Shown piece after piece: positions 27,994-36,254 of a DNA stretch of 64,000 bases. The stretch is from positions 62,001 through 126,000 of the forward strand of contig NZ_JACDNS010000002.1 of assembly GCF_017656495.1 (NCBI RefSeq), in the 5' to 3' direction. Every line of letters starts with the position of its first letter. Position 1 is the first letter of the stretch. A model generated the notes under the pieces. The model did not search any database. It was given only the letters and a program-made list of their open reading frames with translations, and was not told where the DNA came from. The stretch is from Thermococcus sp. (GTDB taxonomy: Archaea; Methanobacteriota_B; Thermococci; Thermococcales; Thermococcaceae). The position numbers and the translations under genes were made by a program.

Positions 27994-28322
27994 ATTTCCT
28001 TCTCTTTCAATTCTCTCTCTAACTCGTTTATCTTTTTAACGATGTTCTCTTTCAGCTTTTCAAGGAGTTCTGTTGGTGACGTTGCAGTGTAAACGTAGCC
28101 GAGCCATCCCTTTTGGATTAGCTCTCTCTTTAGGAGTCCTTTTCTATATAGGCTTAGCACATGTTCTCTCACGCTTCTCTCACTTATGCCTAACTCTCTT
28201 TGAATCTCTGTAATTCTCATAGGCACTTTTTTCTCGAGAAGTAATCTATAAATCCTGATTTCAGTCTTTTTAACACCCAATGATCTCAATAAGCTTTCAA
28301 GCTTCTCATGTATCTCACTCAT
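27990..28322 (-). CDS. HTH transcriptional regulator (TrmB-like), 110 aa
   Basis: A short winged-helix regulator. KKTEIRIYRLLLEKKVPMRITEIQRELGISERSVREHVLSLYRKGLLKR is the TrmB-type HTH, followed by a short basic coiled helix (LKENIVKKINELERELKEKE) for dimerisation. It has no sugar-binding domain, so its ligand is unknown. AGAGGTGTGAG precedes ATG 28322; the longer frame to 28352 is unlikely. It sits between the convergent M28 peptidase gene and the phosphoesterase gene in the same direction. Confidence 0.82.
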   Translation of the reverse strand: MSEIHEKLESLLRSLGVKKTEIRIYRLLLEKKVPMRITEIQRELGISERSVREHVLSLYRKGLLKRELIQKGWLGYVYTATSPTELLEKLKENIVKKINELERELKEKEI

Positions 28323-28379
28323 TTTCTCACACCTCTGCAAATTTATCTTCATACTTTGATCTTCATAAAGGTTGCGGTT

Positions 28380-29030
28380 CTAAATGAAATTTATTCTACC
28401 AATATAGGTTCCATCCGGTAAATACACGTCTCCTTCTTTACTATTTTTCAAGAAGGGAATCATCTTAATTCCTTCTTTTACATCAAATCCCTCTATGTAG
28501 GGATTTATCGTGGGAAGGATTAGAAAGTTTTCAATCCTCAAAAAGCATTTTACTCTTTTTGCAATGCTCCCAAATTTTATTGTAATTGCTGGGTGAATAT
28601 GTCCAAGAAAAGCTTTCTCAAACTTTACATCTGGGAGATTTTGGTGACCATGAACAAAGAGGAAATTATCGATGAAGTAATAGTGTACAACTTTAACGTT
28701 TTCAAAATCCCTTAAAGCTTCTTCAATTTTTCCATCATGATTCCCTCTTGTTATTATTACCTCAAAGTCCCTAAGCTCAGAGAAGAACTCTAAGAGAAGC
28801 TTTCTTGTAAAAGCGTCAATTCCTAGAGGCTCTTTGACATCACCAAGAATAATTATAAAATCAGGTTTTTTAGTCTTTACGAACTCAGCAAGCTTTCTTT
28901 CAAATTTTATTCTTATCCTTAACCCCCTTGAAAGTTCAAAAGCTATGTGGGGGTCAGCAAACACCAGAATTTTTCCCTTTGATGTTTTAAGTTCAATAGA
29001 AAGATTCTCAAAGGTTTTTTCAACCTCCAA
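28380..29030 (-). CDS. Metallophosphoesterase
   Basis: A 216-residue calcineurin-like phosphoesterase. The five dimetal motifs are present in order: DPH (FADPHIAF), GDVK, GNHD, GHQN and GHIH. It belongs to the compact archaeal group related to SbcD/Mre11 and to the ligase-associated phosphoesterases, though it lacks a capping domain. Substrate not determinable. The start is TTG 29030, preceded by GGAGGTT, as no suitable ATG exists. It may share a transcript with the L41e gene just upstream and the HTH gene downstream. Confidence 0.87.
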   Translation of the reverse strand: MEVEKTFENLSIELKTSKGKILVFADPHIAFELSRGLRIRIKFERKLAEFVKTKKPDFIIILGDVKEPLGIDAFTRKLLLEFFSELRDFEVIITRGNHDGKIEEALRDFENVKVVHYYFIDNFLFVHGHQNLPDVKFEKAFLGHIHPAITIKFGSIAKRVKCFLRIENFLILPTINPYIEGFDVKEGIKMIPFLKNSKEGDVYLPDGTYIGRINFI

Positions 29031-29078
29031 GTTGAAGAACCTCCGGATAATGAAAGGGATAGAAAAGAACTGAAGGTA

Positions 29079-29192
29079 TCAGATTAATCCTCTTTCCTTC
29101 TTTCTCTGTCTCTTGAGTCTCCTAATTCTCTTCTTGATCCACTTCCACCTCATCCTGCCCTTCTTTTTCCACTTCCTTGGTCTCCTCTTCAT
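29079..29192 (-). CDS. rpl41e: Large-subunit ribosomal protein L41e
   Basis: A 37-residue, extremely basic protein, beginning [20 protein letters not shown] and ending [10 protein letters not shown]. This is the sequence type of ribosomal protein eL41, a single helix sitting at the subunit interface. A full ribosome binding site, AGGAGGGATC, lies just before ATG 29192. It is easily missed because of its size. The phosphoesterase gene follows some 50 bases downstream in the same direction. Confidence 0.92.
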
Positions 29193-29219
29193 GATGATCC
29201 CTCCTATGATCGCTCCGCT

Positions 29220-29324
29220 TTAAGCTCTCTCAAGTATATTTTTAAGCTTTTCTCCTAAAAGCAATGAACCTAAAACAATGCTCAAAAGAAGCTAGATTAT
29301 CGCTATTAAGATTGCTTTACCCAT
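29220..29324 (-). pseudogene. Small membrane-protein reading frame interrupted by an amber codon
   Basis: From ATG 29324 the minus strand encodes MGKAILIAII, then TAG at 29292-29294, then LLLSIVLGSLLLGEKLKNIL ending with TAA at 29220. Read through, it is one transmembrane helix with a charged cytoplasmic tail, a plausible 34-residue protein. GGAAGTG lies upstream. A sequencing error, a recent nonsense mutation or coincidence are all possible. It lies directly upstream of the L41e gene. Confidence 0.4.
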
Positions 29325-29594
29325 TGGGAGCACTTCCTTTTTACCATTTTTTCTGCAGGCGTATAAACAATCTTTGTTTCATCCAGACATCAAATTGCAG
29401 GTTGATTTGATGTTGCGATGTTCTGAACTATGTTTTTTACAGTCTACATGTTTTTAACGATTTTTCTGAATATTTGGGATTTGTTGGGTGGGAAAACTAA
29501 CATCCCGTCGATGTGAGTTAATTATTTGGCTGGAGAATATTAACCACCAATTTTATTAGGTTTAGTACTTATTAATTCTTTGCTGGTGATAAGC
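29325..29594. other. Non-coding stretch with a perfect hairpin
   Basis: No supported gene lies here. A 9-bp perfect inverted repeat (ACATCAAAT at 29387-29395 and ATTTGATGT at 29405-29413) has a TATA-like GTATAAAC about 25 bases before it, so it could be an operator, a short RNA or the start of the nitrilase leader. The promoter of the nitrilase gene presumably lies in the AT-rich end of this stretch. Confidence 0.35.
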
Positions 29595-30389
29595 ATGAGA
29601 ATAGGGTTCATTCAAATGGAGCCTAAGCTTTTAGATTTAAACGCTAATTTAAGCAAAGCTGAGAAGCTTTTAAAAGAAGCCGCTAAGCGAGAGGCTCAGT
29701 TAGTTGTTCTCCCTGAACTTTTTGATACTGGCTATAACTTCGAGAGCAAGGAGGAAGTGCAGGAAATTGCCCAACAGATACCCGATGGAGAGACAACGCA
29801 GTTCTTAATAGATCAGGCAAAAGAACATGAAATGTTTATTGTTGCGGGGACTGCGGAAAAAGACGAAAAGGGAAGGCTTTATAATTCAGCTGTCCTTGTA
29901 GGACCAATTGGATGGGGATACATAGGAAAATACCGCAAGATTCATCTATTCTACAGAGAAAAACTGTTCTTTGAACCGGGAAATTTGGGATTCCATGTGT
30001 TCAACATTGGAATGGCAAAAGTGGGCATAATGATTTGCTTTGACTGGTTCTTCCCAGAAGCTATGAGAACCTTAGCGTTAAAAGGTGCTGACATAGTTGC
30101 TCATCCAGCGAATCTTGTGATGCCTTATGCTCCAAGGGCAATGCCAATTAGAAGCTTAGAAAACAGGGTCTTTTCAATTACAGCCAATAGGATTGGGGAA
30201 GAGAGAGGGCTTAGGTTCATTGGAATGAGCCAAATCAATTCGCCAAAGGCCGAAATTCTGCTCAGAGCAAGTGAAGACAAAGAAGAGGTGGGCATTGTGG
30301 ATATAAACATAGAAGAAGCGAGGAACAAAAAGATAAACGAATACAATGACATATTCAAGGATAGACAGCCCAAGTATTATTTTGTCTAA
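29595..30389 (+). CDS. Nitrilase / carbon-nitrogen hydrolase
   Basis: A 264-residue hydrolase of the nitrilase superfamily. The Glu-Lys-Cys triad is visible as E41 (LPELFDTGY), K115 (KYRKIHLF) and C148 (ICFDWFFPE). The protein is very like the Pyrococcus abyssi nitrilase, which acts on small aliphatic dinitriles; the physiological substrate is unknown and could be an amide. GGTGA at 29585-29589 selects ATG 29595. It overlaps the convergent SdpI-like gene by four bases. Confidence 0.9.
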   Translation: MRIGFIQMEPKLLDLNANLSKAEKLLKEAAKREAQLVVLPELFDTGYNFESKEEVQEIAQQIPDGETTQFLIDQAKEHEMFIVAGTAEKDEKGRLYNSAVLVGPIGWGYIGKYRKIHLFYREKLFFEPGNLGFHVFNIGMAKVGIMICFDWFFPEAMRTLALKGADIVAHPANLVMPYAPRAMPIRSLENRVFSITANRIGEERGLRFIGMSQINSPKAEILLRASEDKEEVGIVDINIEEARNKKINEYNDIFKDRQPKYYFV

Positions 30390-31201
30390 TCCGGGCTTCC
30401 AGAGGCAAGCAGCATTCTAAAGACCTCAATAAAGATTAAACCCACTCCTCCAAAAATCGTTGCGGAGAGTAGTGCATTCGAATGGAAGTTATAGGCGTTG
30501 TAAAGAATCAAGTACACATTTGCCCAAGCCAACATTACCCCAGTTATCGTCATCATCTCAGCAAATATCTTTAATCCCTTTTTACTAATCTTTGGGGTGG
30601 CTCTTATCATCATTGGGTCTTTGGCTAAGTACGTGAGAATTAGGGGGATTGCCGAAACAGCTAATGGAAATAGAAACACCCCAAGGGTCTTCTGTGCAAA
30701 GTTATCCGGCTCACCAGCGATGTTGAAGTGGATTGCAACTGTGTCGGGGAGTTTATCCCAGCTGAAAATCAAAAACAGAAAACTGAAAGTTAAGGTCGCA
30801 ATTTGAATTGCGAGGTATGGTTTCACGTTTATCCCTTCAATAGGTTTGGGCTCACCAAAAACTGGCTCTTTAAGGCTTTCTTTTTCAACGATTTCTTTGG
30901 CCATCCTGTATCCAGTGAGCGTTATCAACAAAATCCCAGCAACCATTACAATTGAGAAAATTAAGGGATTATAACCATTTAAGCTAAAAATGAATAGCAA
31001 AACACCGAAAACCATGAAAGCTTTGCCAGTAAAAGTGTTAACTTTCCTCCAAGCCTCTTTTGAGGCGAATGTGTATCCAATTCTAAATCCTATTGCCATG
31101 TTCGGTTTATCTCTAAAAAGATAAGTCAGTAAACCTGCTATGAACATCAGGGAGGCAATGAACATCTCAAACATCATGTTGAAAACTTCAATCCCATCCA
31201 T
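30386..31201 (-). CDS. SdpI/DUF1648-family membrane protein
   Basis: A 271-residue membrane protein with about seven helices. It has the DUF1648 signature WDKLPDTVAIHFNIAGEPDNF at residues 150-170 and, nearer the N-terminus, the SdpI-like stretch FRIGYTFASKEAWRKVNTFTGKAF. In Bacillus, SdpI is both immunity protein and signal receptor for the SdpC toxin. Here it is co-directional with, and overlaps by 14 bases, the PadR regulator gene. GGTGA five bases upstream fixes ATG 31201. Confidence 0.83.
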   Translation of the reverse strand: MDGIEVFNMMFEMFIASLMFIAGLLTYLFRDKPNMAIGFRIGYTFASKEAWRKVNTFTGKAFMVFGVLLFIFSLNGYNPLIFSIVMVAGILLITLTGYRMAKEIVEKESLKEPVFGEPKPIEGINVKPYLAIQIATLTFSFLFLIFSWDKLPDTVAIHFNIAGEPDNFAQKTLGVFLFPLAVSAIPLILTYLAKDPMMIRATPKISKKGLKIFAEMMTITGVMLAWANVYLILYNAYNFHSNALLSATIFGGVGLIFIEVFRMLLASGSPD

Positions 31202-31559
31202 ATTCATCACCCGTCAGCTTTTTCATCATTCTGCTGACTGATTCTACTTCCTTTCTAAGCTCTTCAAGAACTTCCTCCCCAAGAGGGGTTATCCGGTAAT
31301 ATTTCCTAGCTCTTCCTCCAACTTCGGCCCAGAATCCTTCTATGAGCTTGTATTTCTCCAAACTTTTGAGCAGATCATAGAGAGTTCCTTCGCTTGGCAC
31401 TATTTTACCATTACTCAGCTTTTCAAACTCCTTTCTGATTGCGTAGCCATGCATATCCCCTTTATTCTCAAGAATAGATAGGATAATAAAGGAGTAAGTG
31501 CCAGCCCTAAGCTCCCTCCTCAGCTTTTTTAGGGCTTTCTCTTTCGGATCACCAAACAA
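31188..31559 (-). CDS. PadR-family transcriptional regulator
   Basis: A 123-residue winged-helix repressor. The PadR core is clear: ELRAGTYSFIILSILENKGDMHGYAI, then IVPSEGTLYDLLKSLEKYKLIEGFW and RKYYRITPLGEEVLEEL, with a short C-terminal dimerisation helix. It starts at TTG 31559, 11 bases inside the 3' end of the protease gene, and ends inside the SdpI-like gene, so all three are one operon. It probably autoregulates the cluster. Confidence 0.88.
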   Translation of the reverse strand: MFGDPKEKALKKLRRELRAGTYSFIILSILENKGDMHGYAIRKEFEKLSNGKIVPSEGTLYDLLKSLEKYKLIEGFWAEVGGRARKYYRITPLGEEVLEELRKEVESVSRMMKKLTGDEYGWD

Positions 31560-32649
31560 CCTTTTCTTCCTCCTTTTCTACTTTCGCTTTTGGAATGCCA
31601 TACCGCAGTAGTATGAGTGTTATAACAATGATGATACTATAAGTCATTATTAAGCTTGTCTGGGAATTTGTGAGCTGATAATATGCGGCAAACATATCAA
31701 TAAACCCATGAGCAATACTTAGAGCTACTAACGCTTTTCTCCCAAATCCATTTTTATAAGCGTATGCCAGTATTAGAGTGATTCCTCCATGGAAAAGAGT
31801 CGCTATGTATCTTTCAAATGAGCTAAGCAGTACTTGTGTCAGCTGGACTGGAGGCAAACCTCCTAGAGTAAAACTTTGAACTACTTGAAGCAACGGCACT
31901 AAAACTGCCTCACCGAGTCCAAATCCAATTCCAACGAAGAGTGCTTCTTTAAGAGTCTTATTTCTCACAAAAGCATACTTCAGACCCTCTTGGAAGAATC
32001 CAGCAATGAATCCAAGCCATATAGCTGTGATAACTGTGAAGCTAAACCCTTTAGCAATTATATCTGCATTTGATTTAATTCCTAGAGCTAGGAATGGAGC
32101 TTGCTGAATTATTGGCTGAATGAAAAGTGTTATCGCGACCAAAAAGAAGCCTAAAATTAATTCTGCTCCTTTGATTTTTTTGAATTCAGCAGTGTAGAAT
32201 GTCAACAGAGCTAAAATTCCACCCAAAATAGGTAAACCGACTGCCAATGGAAGGGGAATTCCTTTCTCCTTCCAGATAACTTTCTGAATCCAAAGTCCGG
32301 AAAGTTTGTATTTGCTATCAACTTGGCTAAAAACGAGCTTCAGTGTAACGTCAGCTTTTTCGAATTCAAAACGATAATATCCTAAGATAAATGCTCCTGC
32401 TTTTCCTTCTTCAAGGAATTCAAAGCTTTCAAGATTGCCATATTTCGAAATCATCTGGTCTCTTAATGCATTAAAGACTTTTTCATTAAAAGCCTCTTTC
32501 ATCTTTTCATCCAAATATGGCTCAAGAATTGAGTAATTTCCAGTTTTTAGGCTCTCAAAAACTGCTTTTGCAACTTCATCATAAGGCTGTTGAGCAAGAG
32601 CATAAAAAGTGAGCATTGTTACGATAAAAACTAACGCAACTTTTTTCAT
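31549..32649 (-). CDS. YhfC-like intramembrane protease with extracellular DUF3887-like domain
   Basis: A 366-residue protein, first gene of the operon. A signal-like helix (MKKVALVFIVTMLTFYAL) is followed by an exported 110-residue alpha/beta domain resembling DUF3887, then seven or eight helices. Conserved polar residues inside the membrane, FFQEGLKY, GFGLGEAV, HGGITLIL and HGFID, are those of the YhfC/PrsW/CAAX-type glutamic proteases. GGTGA five bases before ATG 32649 sets the start. A role in cleaving a membrane-bound signal or peptide is inferred. Confidence 0.72.
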   Translation of the reverse strand: MKKVALVFIVTMLTFYALAQQPYDEVAKAVFESLKTGNYSILEPYLDEKMKEAFNEKVFNALRDQMISKYGNLESFEFLEEGKAGAFILGYYRFEFEKADVTLKLVFSQVDSKYKLSGLWIQKVIWKEKGIPLPLAVGLPILGGILALLTFYTAEFKKIKGAELILGFFLVAITLFIQPIIQQAPFLALGIKSNADIIAKGFSFTVITAIWLGFIAGFFQEGLKYAFVRNKTLKEALFVGIGFGLGEAVLVPLLQVVQSFTLGGLPPVQLTQVLLSSFERYIATLFHGGITLILAYAYKNGFGRKALVALSIAHGFIDMFAAYYQLTNSQTSLIMTYSIIIVITLILLRYGIPKAKVEKEEEKVVW

Positions 32650-32739
32650 CTTAATCACCTATACCTCGGACCTCGATGTATTATGGGAGCATTAGAAATA
32701 TAAAGCTTGTGGTCAAAGCTTTTCCACAGAGGGATTAAA

Positions 32740-33789
32740 GTGAATATCTTACACGAAATTCCTTTCCAAGAGATACTCCAAAAAATTAAAGAGTTAAATG
32801 CAGAGAAAGTGTTAATTCAAACTCCAGAAGGGTTAAAGAGAGAAGCCCAAGCTTTGGCCGAATTTTTAGAGGGGAATGGAATTGAGGTAATAATAAGTGG
32901 TGATATAAATTATGGAGCTTGCGATTTAGCGGATAGAGAGGCTAAGATGCTTGGCTATGATGTTTTGGTTCACTTAGGTCATTCTTACATGCAACTCAAC
33001 TTGGAAGTCCCAACTATATTTGTACCAGCTTTTGCCAAGGTTGATGTTGTGAAAGTCCTTGAGAAAAACCTCGATGAAATTAAAAAGCTTGGCAAGAAAA
33101 TTGCTCTTGTAACTACAGTTCAGCACATAAGGGATTTGGAAAGAGCAAAGCAGTTTTTAGAAGGGAAGGGCTTTCAAGTTTTTATTGGCAAAGGAGATAA
33201 TAGGGTTTCATTTGCTGGACAGATTTTGGGCTGCAACTTTACAGCAGCAAGGGTTGGAGAAGACGTTGATGGGATTTTATTCATTGGTGCTGGCTATTTT
33301 CATCCAATTGGTGTTGCTTTAGCCACAAAAAAGCCAACGTTAGCTATCAACCCTTACAGTGGAGACTTCGCTTGGATGGATAAGGAAGTAGAAAAGATTG
33401 TGAGGAAAAGGTGGGGAATGATTGCTAGAGCTTATGATGCCAAGAAATTTGGCATTATTATAAGCACAAAGAAGGGACAGCTACGCTTAGGGGAAGCTAA
33501 GAGAATAATGGGGCTTTTAAAAGAGCACGGGAGAGAAGCACAGCTGATAGCAATGAACTACATAAATCCAGAGGCTTTGGAGGGTTTTGATTTTGATGCC
33601 TATGTTGTGGTTGCTTGTCCGAGAGTTCCAATAGACGATGCAGAGAGATGGAGAAAGCCCGTATTAACTCCTCCGGAAGTTGAACTATTGCTTGGCTTGA
33701 GAGAAGAATATGAGTTTGATGGAATTCTTGGAGGTAGAAGAGAAAAAGATGAACCTTTTGGAATAAGCTTAAAGCTTCCAAAGAGGTGA
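32740..33789 (+). CDS. dph2: Diphthamide biosynthesis enzyme Dph2
   Basis: A 349-residue iron-sulfur enzyme. It cleaves S-adenosylmethionine to a 3-amino-3-carboxypropyl radical and attaches this group to the modified His of elongation factor 2, the first diphthamide step. The three cluster cysteines lie in INYGACDLADREA, ILGCNFTAAR and VVACPRVPIDD. Alignment by eye with the P. horikoshii protein supports a start at GTG 32740 (MNILHEIP), behind AGAGGGAT; the longer frame from 32707 is spurious. Confidence 0.93.
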   Translation: MNILHEIPFQEILQKIKELNAEKVLIQTPEGLKREAQALAEFLEGNGIEVIISGDINYGACDLADREAKMLGYDVLVHLGHSYMQLNLEVPTIFVPAFAKVDVVKVLEKNLDEIKKLGKKIALVTTVQHIRDLERAKQFLEGKGFQVFIGKGDNRVSFAGQILGCNFTAARVGEDVDGILFIGAGYFHPIGVALATKKPTLAINPYSGDFAWMDKEVEKIVRKRWGMIARAYDAKKFGIIISTKKGQLRLGEAKRIMGLLKEHGREAQLIAMNYINPEALEGFDFDAYVVVACPRVPIDDAERWRKPVLTPPEVELLLGLREEYEFDGILGGRREKDEPFGISLKLPKR

Positions 33790-33793
33790 AACG

Positions 33794-34171
33794 ATGCTTA
33801 GACTCATATTGGACTCTGCGCTTCACGTTTTGCTAATCTTCATGTACTACAGCTTCTTGAAGACTGCTATAGAGGTTTTCACGTATAAGAAGCCAAGAAA
33901 GCTTTTGCTCCTAGCCATTTCAATATTTGGTGTTTTTATTTCTCTTTACATTGATATTTTCCTCGGCTTTTTCTTCCTCTTCATTATGCTGATTATCACA
34001 GGCTTAAACTCAAGGGAAGCGATAGTATCAGCTTTAACAGCGGGGTTTGGTTTTATAATAGCCCTTGTTGTTGTAATGTTCATCTTAACAACAATTGGCA
34101 CAATGTATAATATTCCGGGCTTCAGATTTGAGATGCGCTTTGAAGAGTTGCTCCGCTACATGAGGGGTTAG
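33794..34171 (+). CDS. Small membrane protein, 125 aa
   Basis: Three transmembrane helices with basic loops (TYKKPRKLL) and a charged C-terminus (FEMRFEELLRYMRG). GAGGTGA overlaps the dph2 stop, and the METTL5-like gene follows two bases after this gene ends, so dph2, this gene and the methyltransferase form one operon. No family assignment. Confidence 0.75.
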   Translation: MLRLILDSALHVLLIFMYYSFLKTAIEVFTYKKPRKLLLLAISIFGVFISLYIDIFLGFFFLFIMLIITGLNSREAIVSALTAGFGFIIALVVVMFILTTIGTMYNIPGFRFEMRFEELLRYMRG

Positions 34172-34173
34172 CT

Positions 34174-34800
34174 ATGAAGAAGAAGCATCTTGCAATGCTC
34201 CTCTCAAGGCTCAAAGGGTTTGAAAATCCTAAAGCAGAGCTAGAGCAGTACAGAACTCCAGGAAACGTTGCGGCTGAGCTTTTATGGTTAGCATATTCTT
34301 TGGATGACGTTGAAGGCAGAGTTATAGCTGATTTAGGTGCCGGCACGGGAGTTTTAAGTGTGGGGGCTTGTCTTTTAGGGGCAGAAAAGGTCTATGCCGT
34401 TGAAATAGATGAGAGTGCTTTGAGAATAGCAGAGGAAAACGTAAAGGCCTTGGGTGTAGAAACCTGTGTTGAGTTGATTTTGTCCGATGTGAGCTTTTTT
34501 GATAAGCGAGTTGATACTGTCCTCATGAATCCTCCATTTGGCTCTCAAAATCCAAAAGCAGACAGACCTTTTCTCCTCAAAGCTTTTGAAATAAGCAAAG
34601 TTGTCTATTCAATCCATCTGGCAAAGCCTGAAGTTAGGAAATTCATTGAGGCTTTCGTAAGGGATAATGGCTTTACAATAACGCACCGACTAACAGTTGA
34701 CTTTGAAATTCCGGCTCAGTTCTTCTTTCATCGAAAGAGGTTGGAGAGGATAAAGGTTGACATATACCGTTTTGAGAGGGCTCAGCCAACCGAGTGCTAA
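34174..34800 (+). CDS. METTL5-type RNA adenine methyltransferase
   Basis: A 208-residue Rossmann methyltransferase. The SAM loop is DLGAGTGVLSVGA, the ribose-binding acid is in AVEIDESAL, and the catalytic NPPF motif is MNPPFGSQNPKADRPF. These match METTL5, which methylates adenosine N6 in small-subunit rRNA, and its Pyrococcus homologue. The C-terminal strand pair (VDFEIPAQFFFHRKR) is also family-typical. Its last codons lie opposite a box C/D RNA candidate on the minus strand. Confidence 0.87.
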   Translation: MKKKHLAMLLSRLKGFENPKAELEQYRTPGNVAAELLWLAYSLDDVEGRVIADLGAGTGVLSVGACLLGAEKVYAVEIDESALRIAEENVKALGVETCVELILSDVSFFDKRVDTVLMNPPFGSQNPKADRPFLLKAFEISKVVYSIHLAKPEVRKFIEAFVRDNGFTITHRLTVDFEIPAQFFFHRKRLERIKVDIYRFERAQPTEC

Positions 34801-34830
34801 TCACCAATCATTTAGTGCCGGTGTCATCAT
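34782..34830 (-). ncRNA. Candidate box C/D guide RNA, antisense to the METTL5 gene end
   Basis: On the minus strand: box C ATGATGA (34824-34830), a 12-base guide, a weak D' (ATGA or CTAA), C'-like TGGTGA (34801-34806), a guide of about 14 bases, and box D CTGA (34782-34785). The 49-base span agrees with the two better candidates (50 and 51). The D' box and short D'-C' spacing are irregular, so this is the weakest of the three. Confidence 0.45.
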
Positions 34831-34917
34831 CGCATACCTTATTCTCCACAACGCATATTAAAATAGATGGCGATAGTCTTATTAATTTCATTTGGGTATT
34901 ACATTTTGGTGATTGTA

Positions 34918-35160
34918 ATGGTAACGGTTACAAGGAAATACCAAGTGACAATTCCCAAGGAAGTTAGGGAAGCACTCAATATAAAGGCTGGTGATGAGGT
35001 TGTCTTTGTCAAGACTAAGGAAGGGTATGTGATTATGAAATTTGAAGACCTTCTCGAAGAAATGACTGAGCTTTCAAAGGACATTGATGAGACCATTGAA
35101 GAGATGAGAGAAGGGCTTAGTAAAATTTTCAGGGGGAAAACAAATGAAGATAGTTCTTGA
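34918..35160 (+). CDS. vapB: AbrB/SpoVT-type antitoxin (VapB)
   Basis: An 80-residue protein with an N-terminal swapped-hairpin AbrB DNA-binding domain (VTRKYQVTIPKEVREALNIKAGDEVVFVK) and an acidic helical tail that would wrap the toxin. It neutralises the PIN toxin encoded next and probably represses the operon. GGTGA at 34908-34912 selects ATG 34918. The last 17 bases overlap vapC. Confidence 0.9.
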   Translation: MVTVTRKYQVTIPKEVREALNIKAGDEVVFVKTKEGYVIMKFEDLLEEMTELSKDIDETIEEMREGLSKIFRGKTNEDSS

Positions 35161-35545
35161 CACAAACGTTCTTCATGACAAAGAATTCCTCAAATGGCTT
35201 AAGAAAAGTCCCCACGAGCCTATACTGAGCGCAGTGGCGTATACAGAATACCTTTATCACCATTCAAAAAAGCATGGTAGTTATGAAGAAGGTAAAGCCT
35301 ATGTTGATGCTTTTCTTAATGTCTTGGGAATAAGAGTTTATCCATTTGATGATGAGTGTGCCAAGATTGTTGTGAAAAATGCTCTTGGTAGATGGGATTT
35401 TTCAAAAAACGCAAGAGACTACATGATAGGCGCATTAGCAGTGAAGCTTAACGCCCCGTTGATAACAAACAACAAGAAAGACTTTGAATGGTACAGTAAA
35501 GTTTACACTCCTACTGAATTTATGAAGCTAATGAAAGACAAGTAG
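35144..35545 (+). CDS. vapC: PIN-domain toxin (VapC)
   Basis: A 133-residue PIN ribonuclease. The catalytic acids are Asp6 (VLDTNVL), Glu35 (AYTEY) and Asp92 (NARDYMIGALA), with the final acidic position in TNNKKDF. It is the toxin of a type II pair with the overlapping antitoxin gene; VapC enzymes cleave tRNA or rRNA, but the target here is unknown. The active site looks intact. Confidence 0.9.
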   Translation: MKIVLDTNVLHDKEFLKWLKKSPHEPILSAVAYTEYLYHHSKKHGSYEEGKAYVDAFLNVLGIRVYPFDDECAKIVVKNALGRWDFSKNARDYMIGALAVKLNAPLITNNKKDFEWYSKVYTPTEFMKLMKDK

Positions 35546-35581
35546 CATAACTTTATAAGCTGTCCATCGTTCAAAAGCTTG

Positions 35582-36202
35582 ATGCCAATGATTGGAGAAA
35601 TACTCAGCGCTTCACTGCTGATGCTCATCATGATTGATCCGAGCGATAAGATACTCCTGGTTAGCTTACTTAGGGAGGACTTTCACATAGAGGATATAAA
35701 GCAGCTCATCATCAGGGCAAACTTAATCGGCTTTATCCTGCTCATAATCTTTGCATTGGCTGGTAAAATAATCCTGCAGGACATTTTTCACATTGATCTG
35801 AATGCCCTGAAGATTGCTGGAGGGTTTGTTCTGTTTAAAATAGGTCTTGAGGCGCTAGAAGGCGGCGGCATGGTGACGCTCAAGAAGGAGAAGAACATCT
35901 TAGCCTTAGCTGCCGTTCCGGTTGCGACTCCCCTTATAGCAGGACCTGCTGCAATAACAACTGCAATCACTTTGACAGCGGAGTATGGGATAAAGGTCTC
36001 CGCCTCGGCTATCTTGATAGCGATTCTGCTAACTGCTCTGCTGATGTTTGTAACGCTCTACATGATTCAGAACATTAAGAAAACAACTTTAGGTGTCTTT
36101 ATTAGGATAATTGGTCTCTTCACGATGGCAATTGGTGCCCAGATGATGGTTGAAGGTGTTGGTGGAATTTTCCTTAAACTGCTCCAAACTTCGTCTGCCT
36201 GA
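35582..36202 (+). CDS. MarC/SnatA-family membrane transporter
   Basis: A 206-residue membrane protein with six helices and the duplicated MarC motifs [11 protein letters not shown] and [18 protein letters not shown]. The Thermococcus homologue SnatA carries small neutral amino acids, so amino-acid transport is the likely function. TTTATAAGC at 35551-35559 is only about 25 bases from ATG 35582, and no ribosome binding site is seen, so the message is probably leaderless. Confidence 0.87.
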   Translation: MPMIGEILSASLLMLIMIDPSDKILLVSLLREDFHIEDIKQLIIRANLIGFILLIIFALAGKIILQDIFHIDLNALKIAGGFVLFKIGLEALEGGGMVTLKKEKNILALAAVPVATPLIAGPAAITTAITLTAEYGIKVSASAILIAILLTALLMFVTLYMIQNIKKTTLGVFIRIIGLFTMAIGAQMMVEGVGGIFLKLLQTSSA

Positions 36203-36254
36203 AGCAAATAACTTTTAAGGTTTTTTGTATTCTTAATGGCAGGAAGGTGATAAA

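Noticed and set aside
31188-31559. A different start for the PadR gene further downstream.
   Set aside because: No ATG, GTG or TTG with a ribosome binding site precedes the conserved HTH; TTG 31559 gives the family length.
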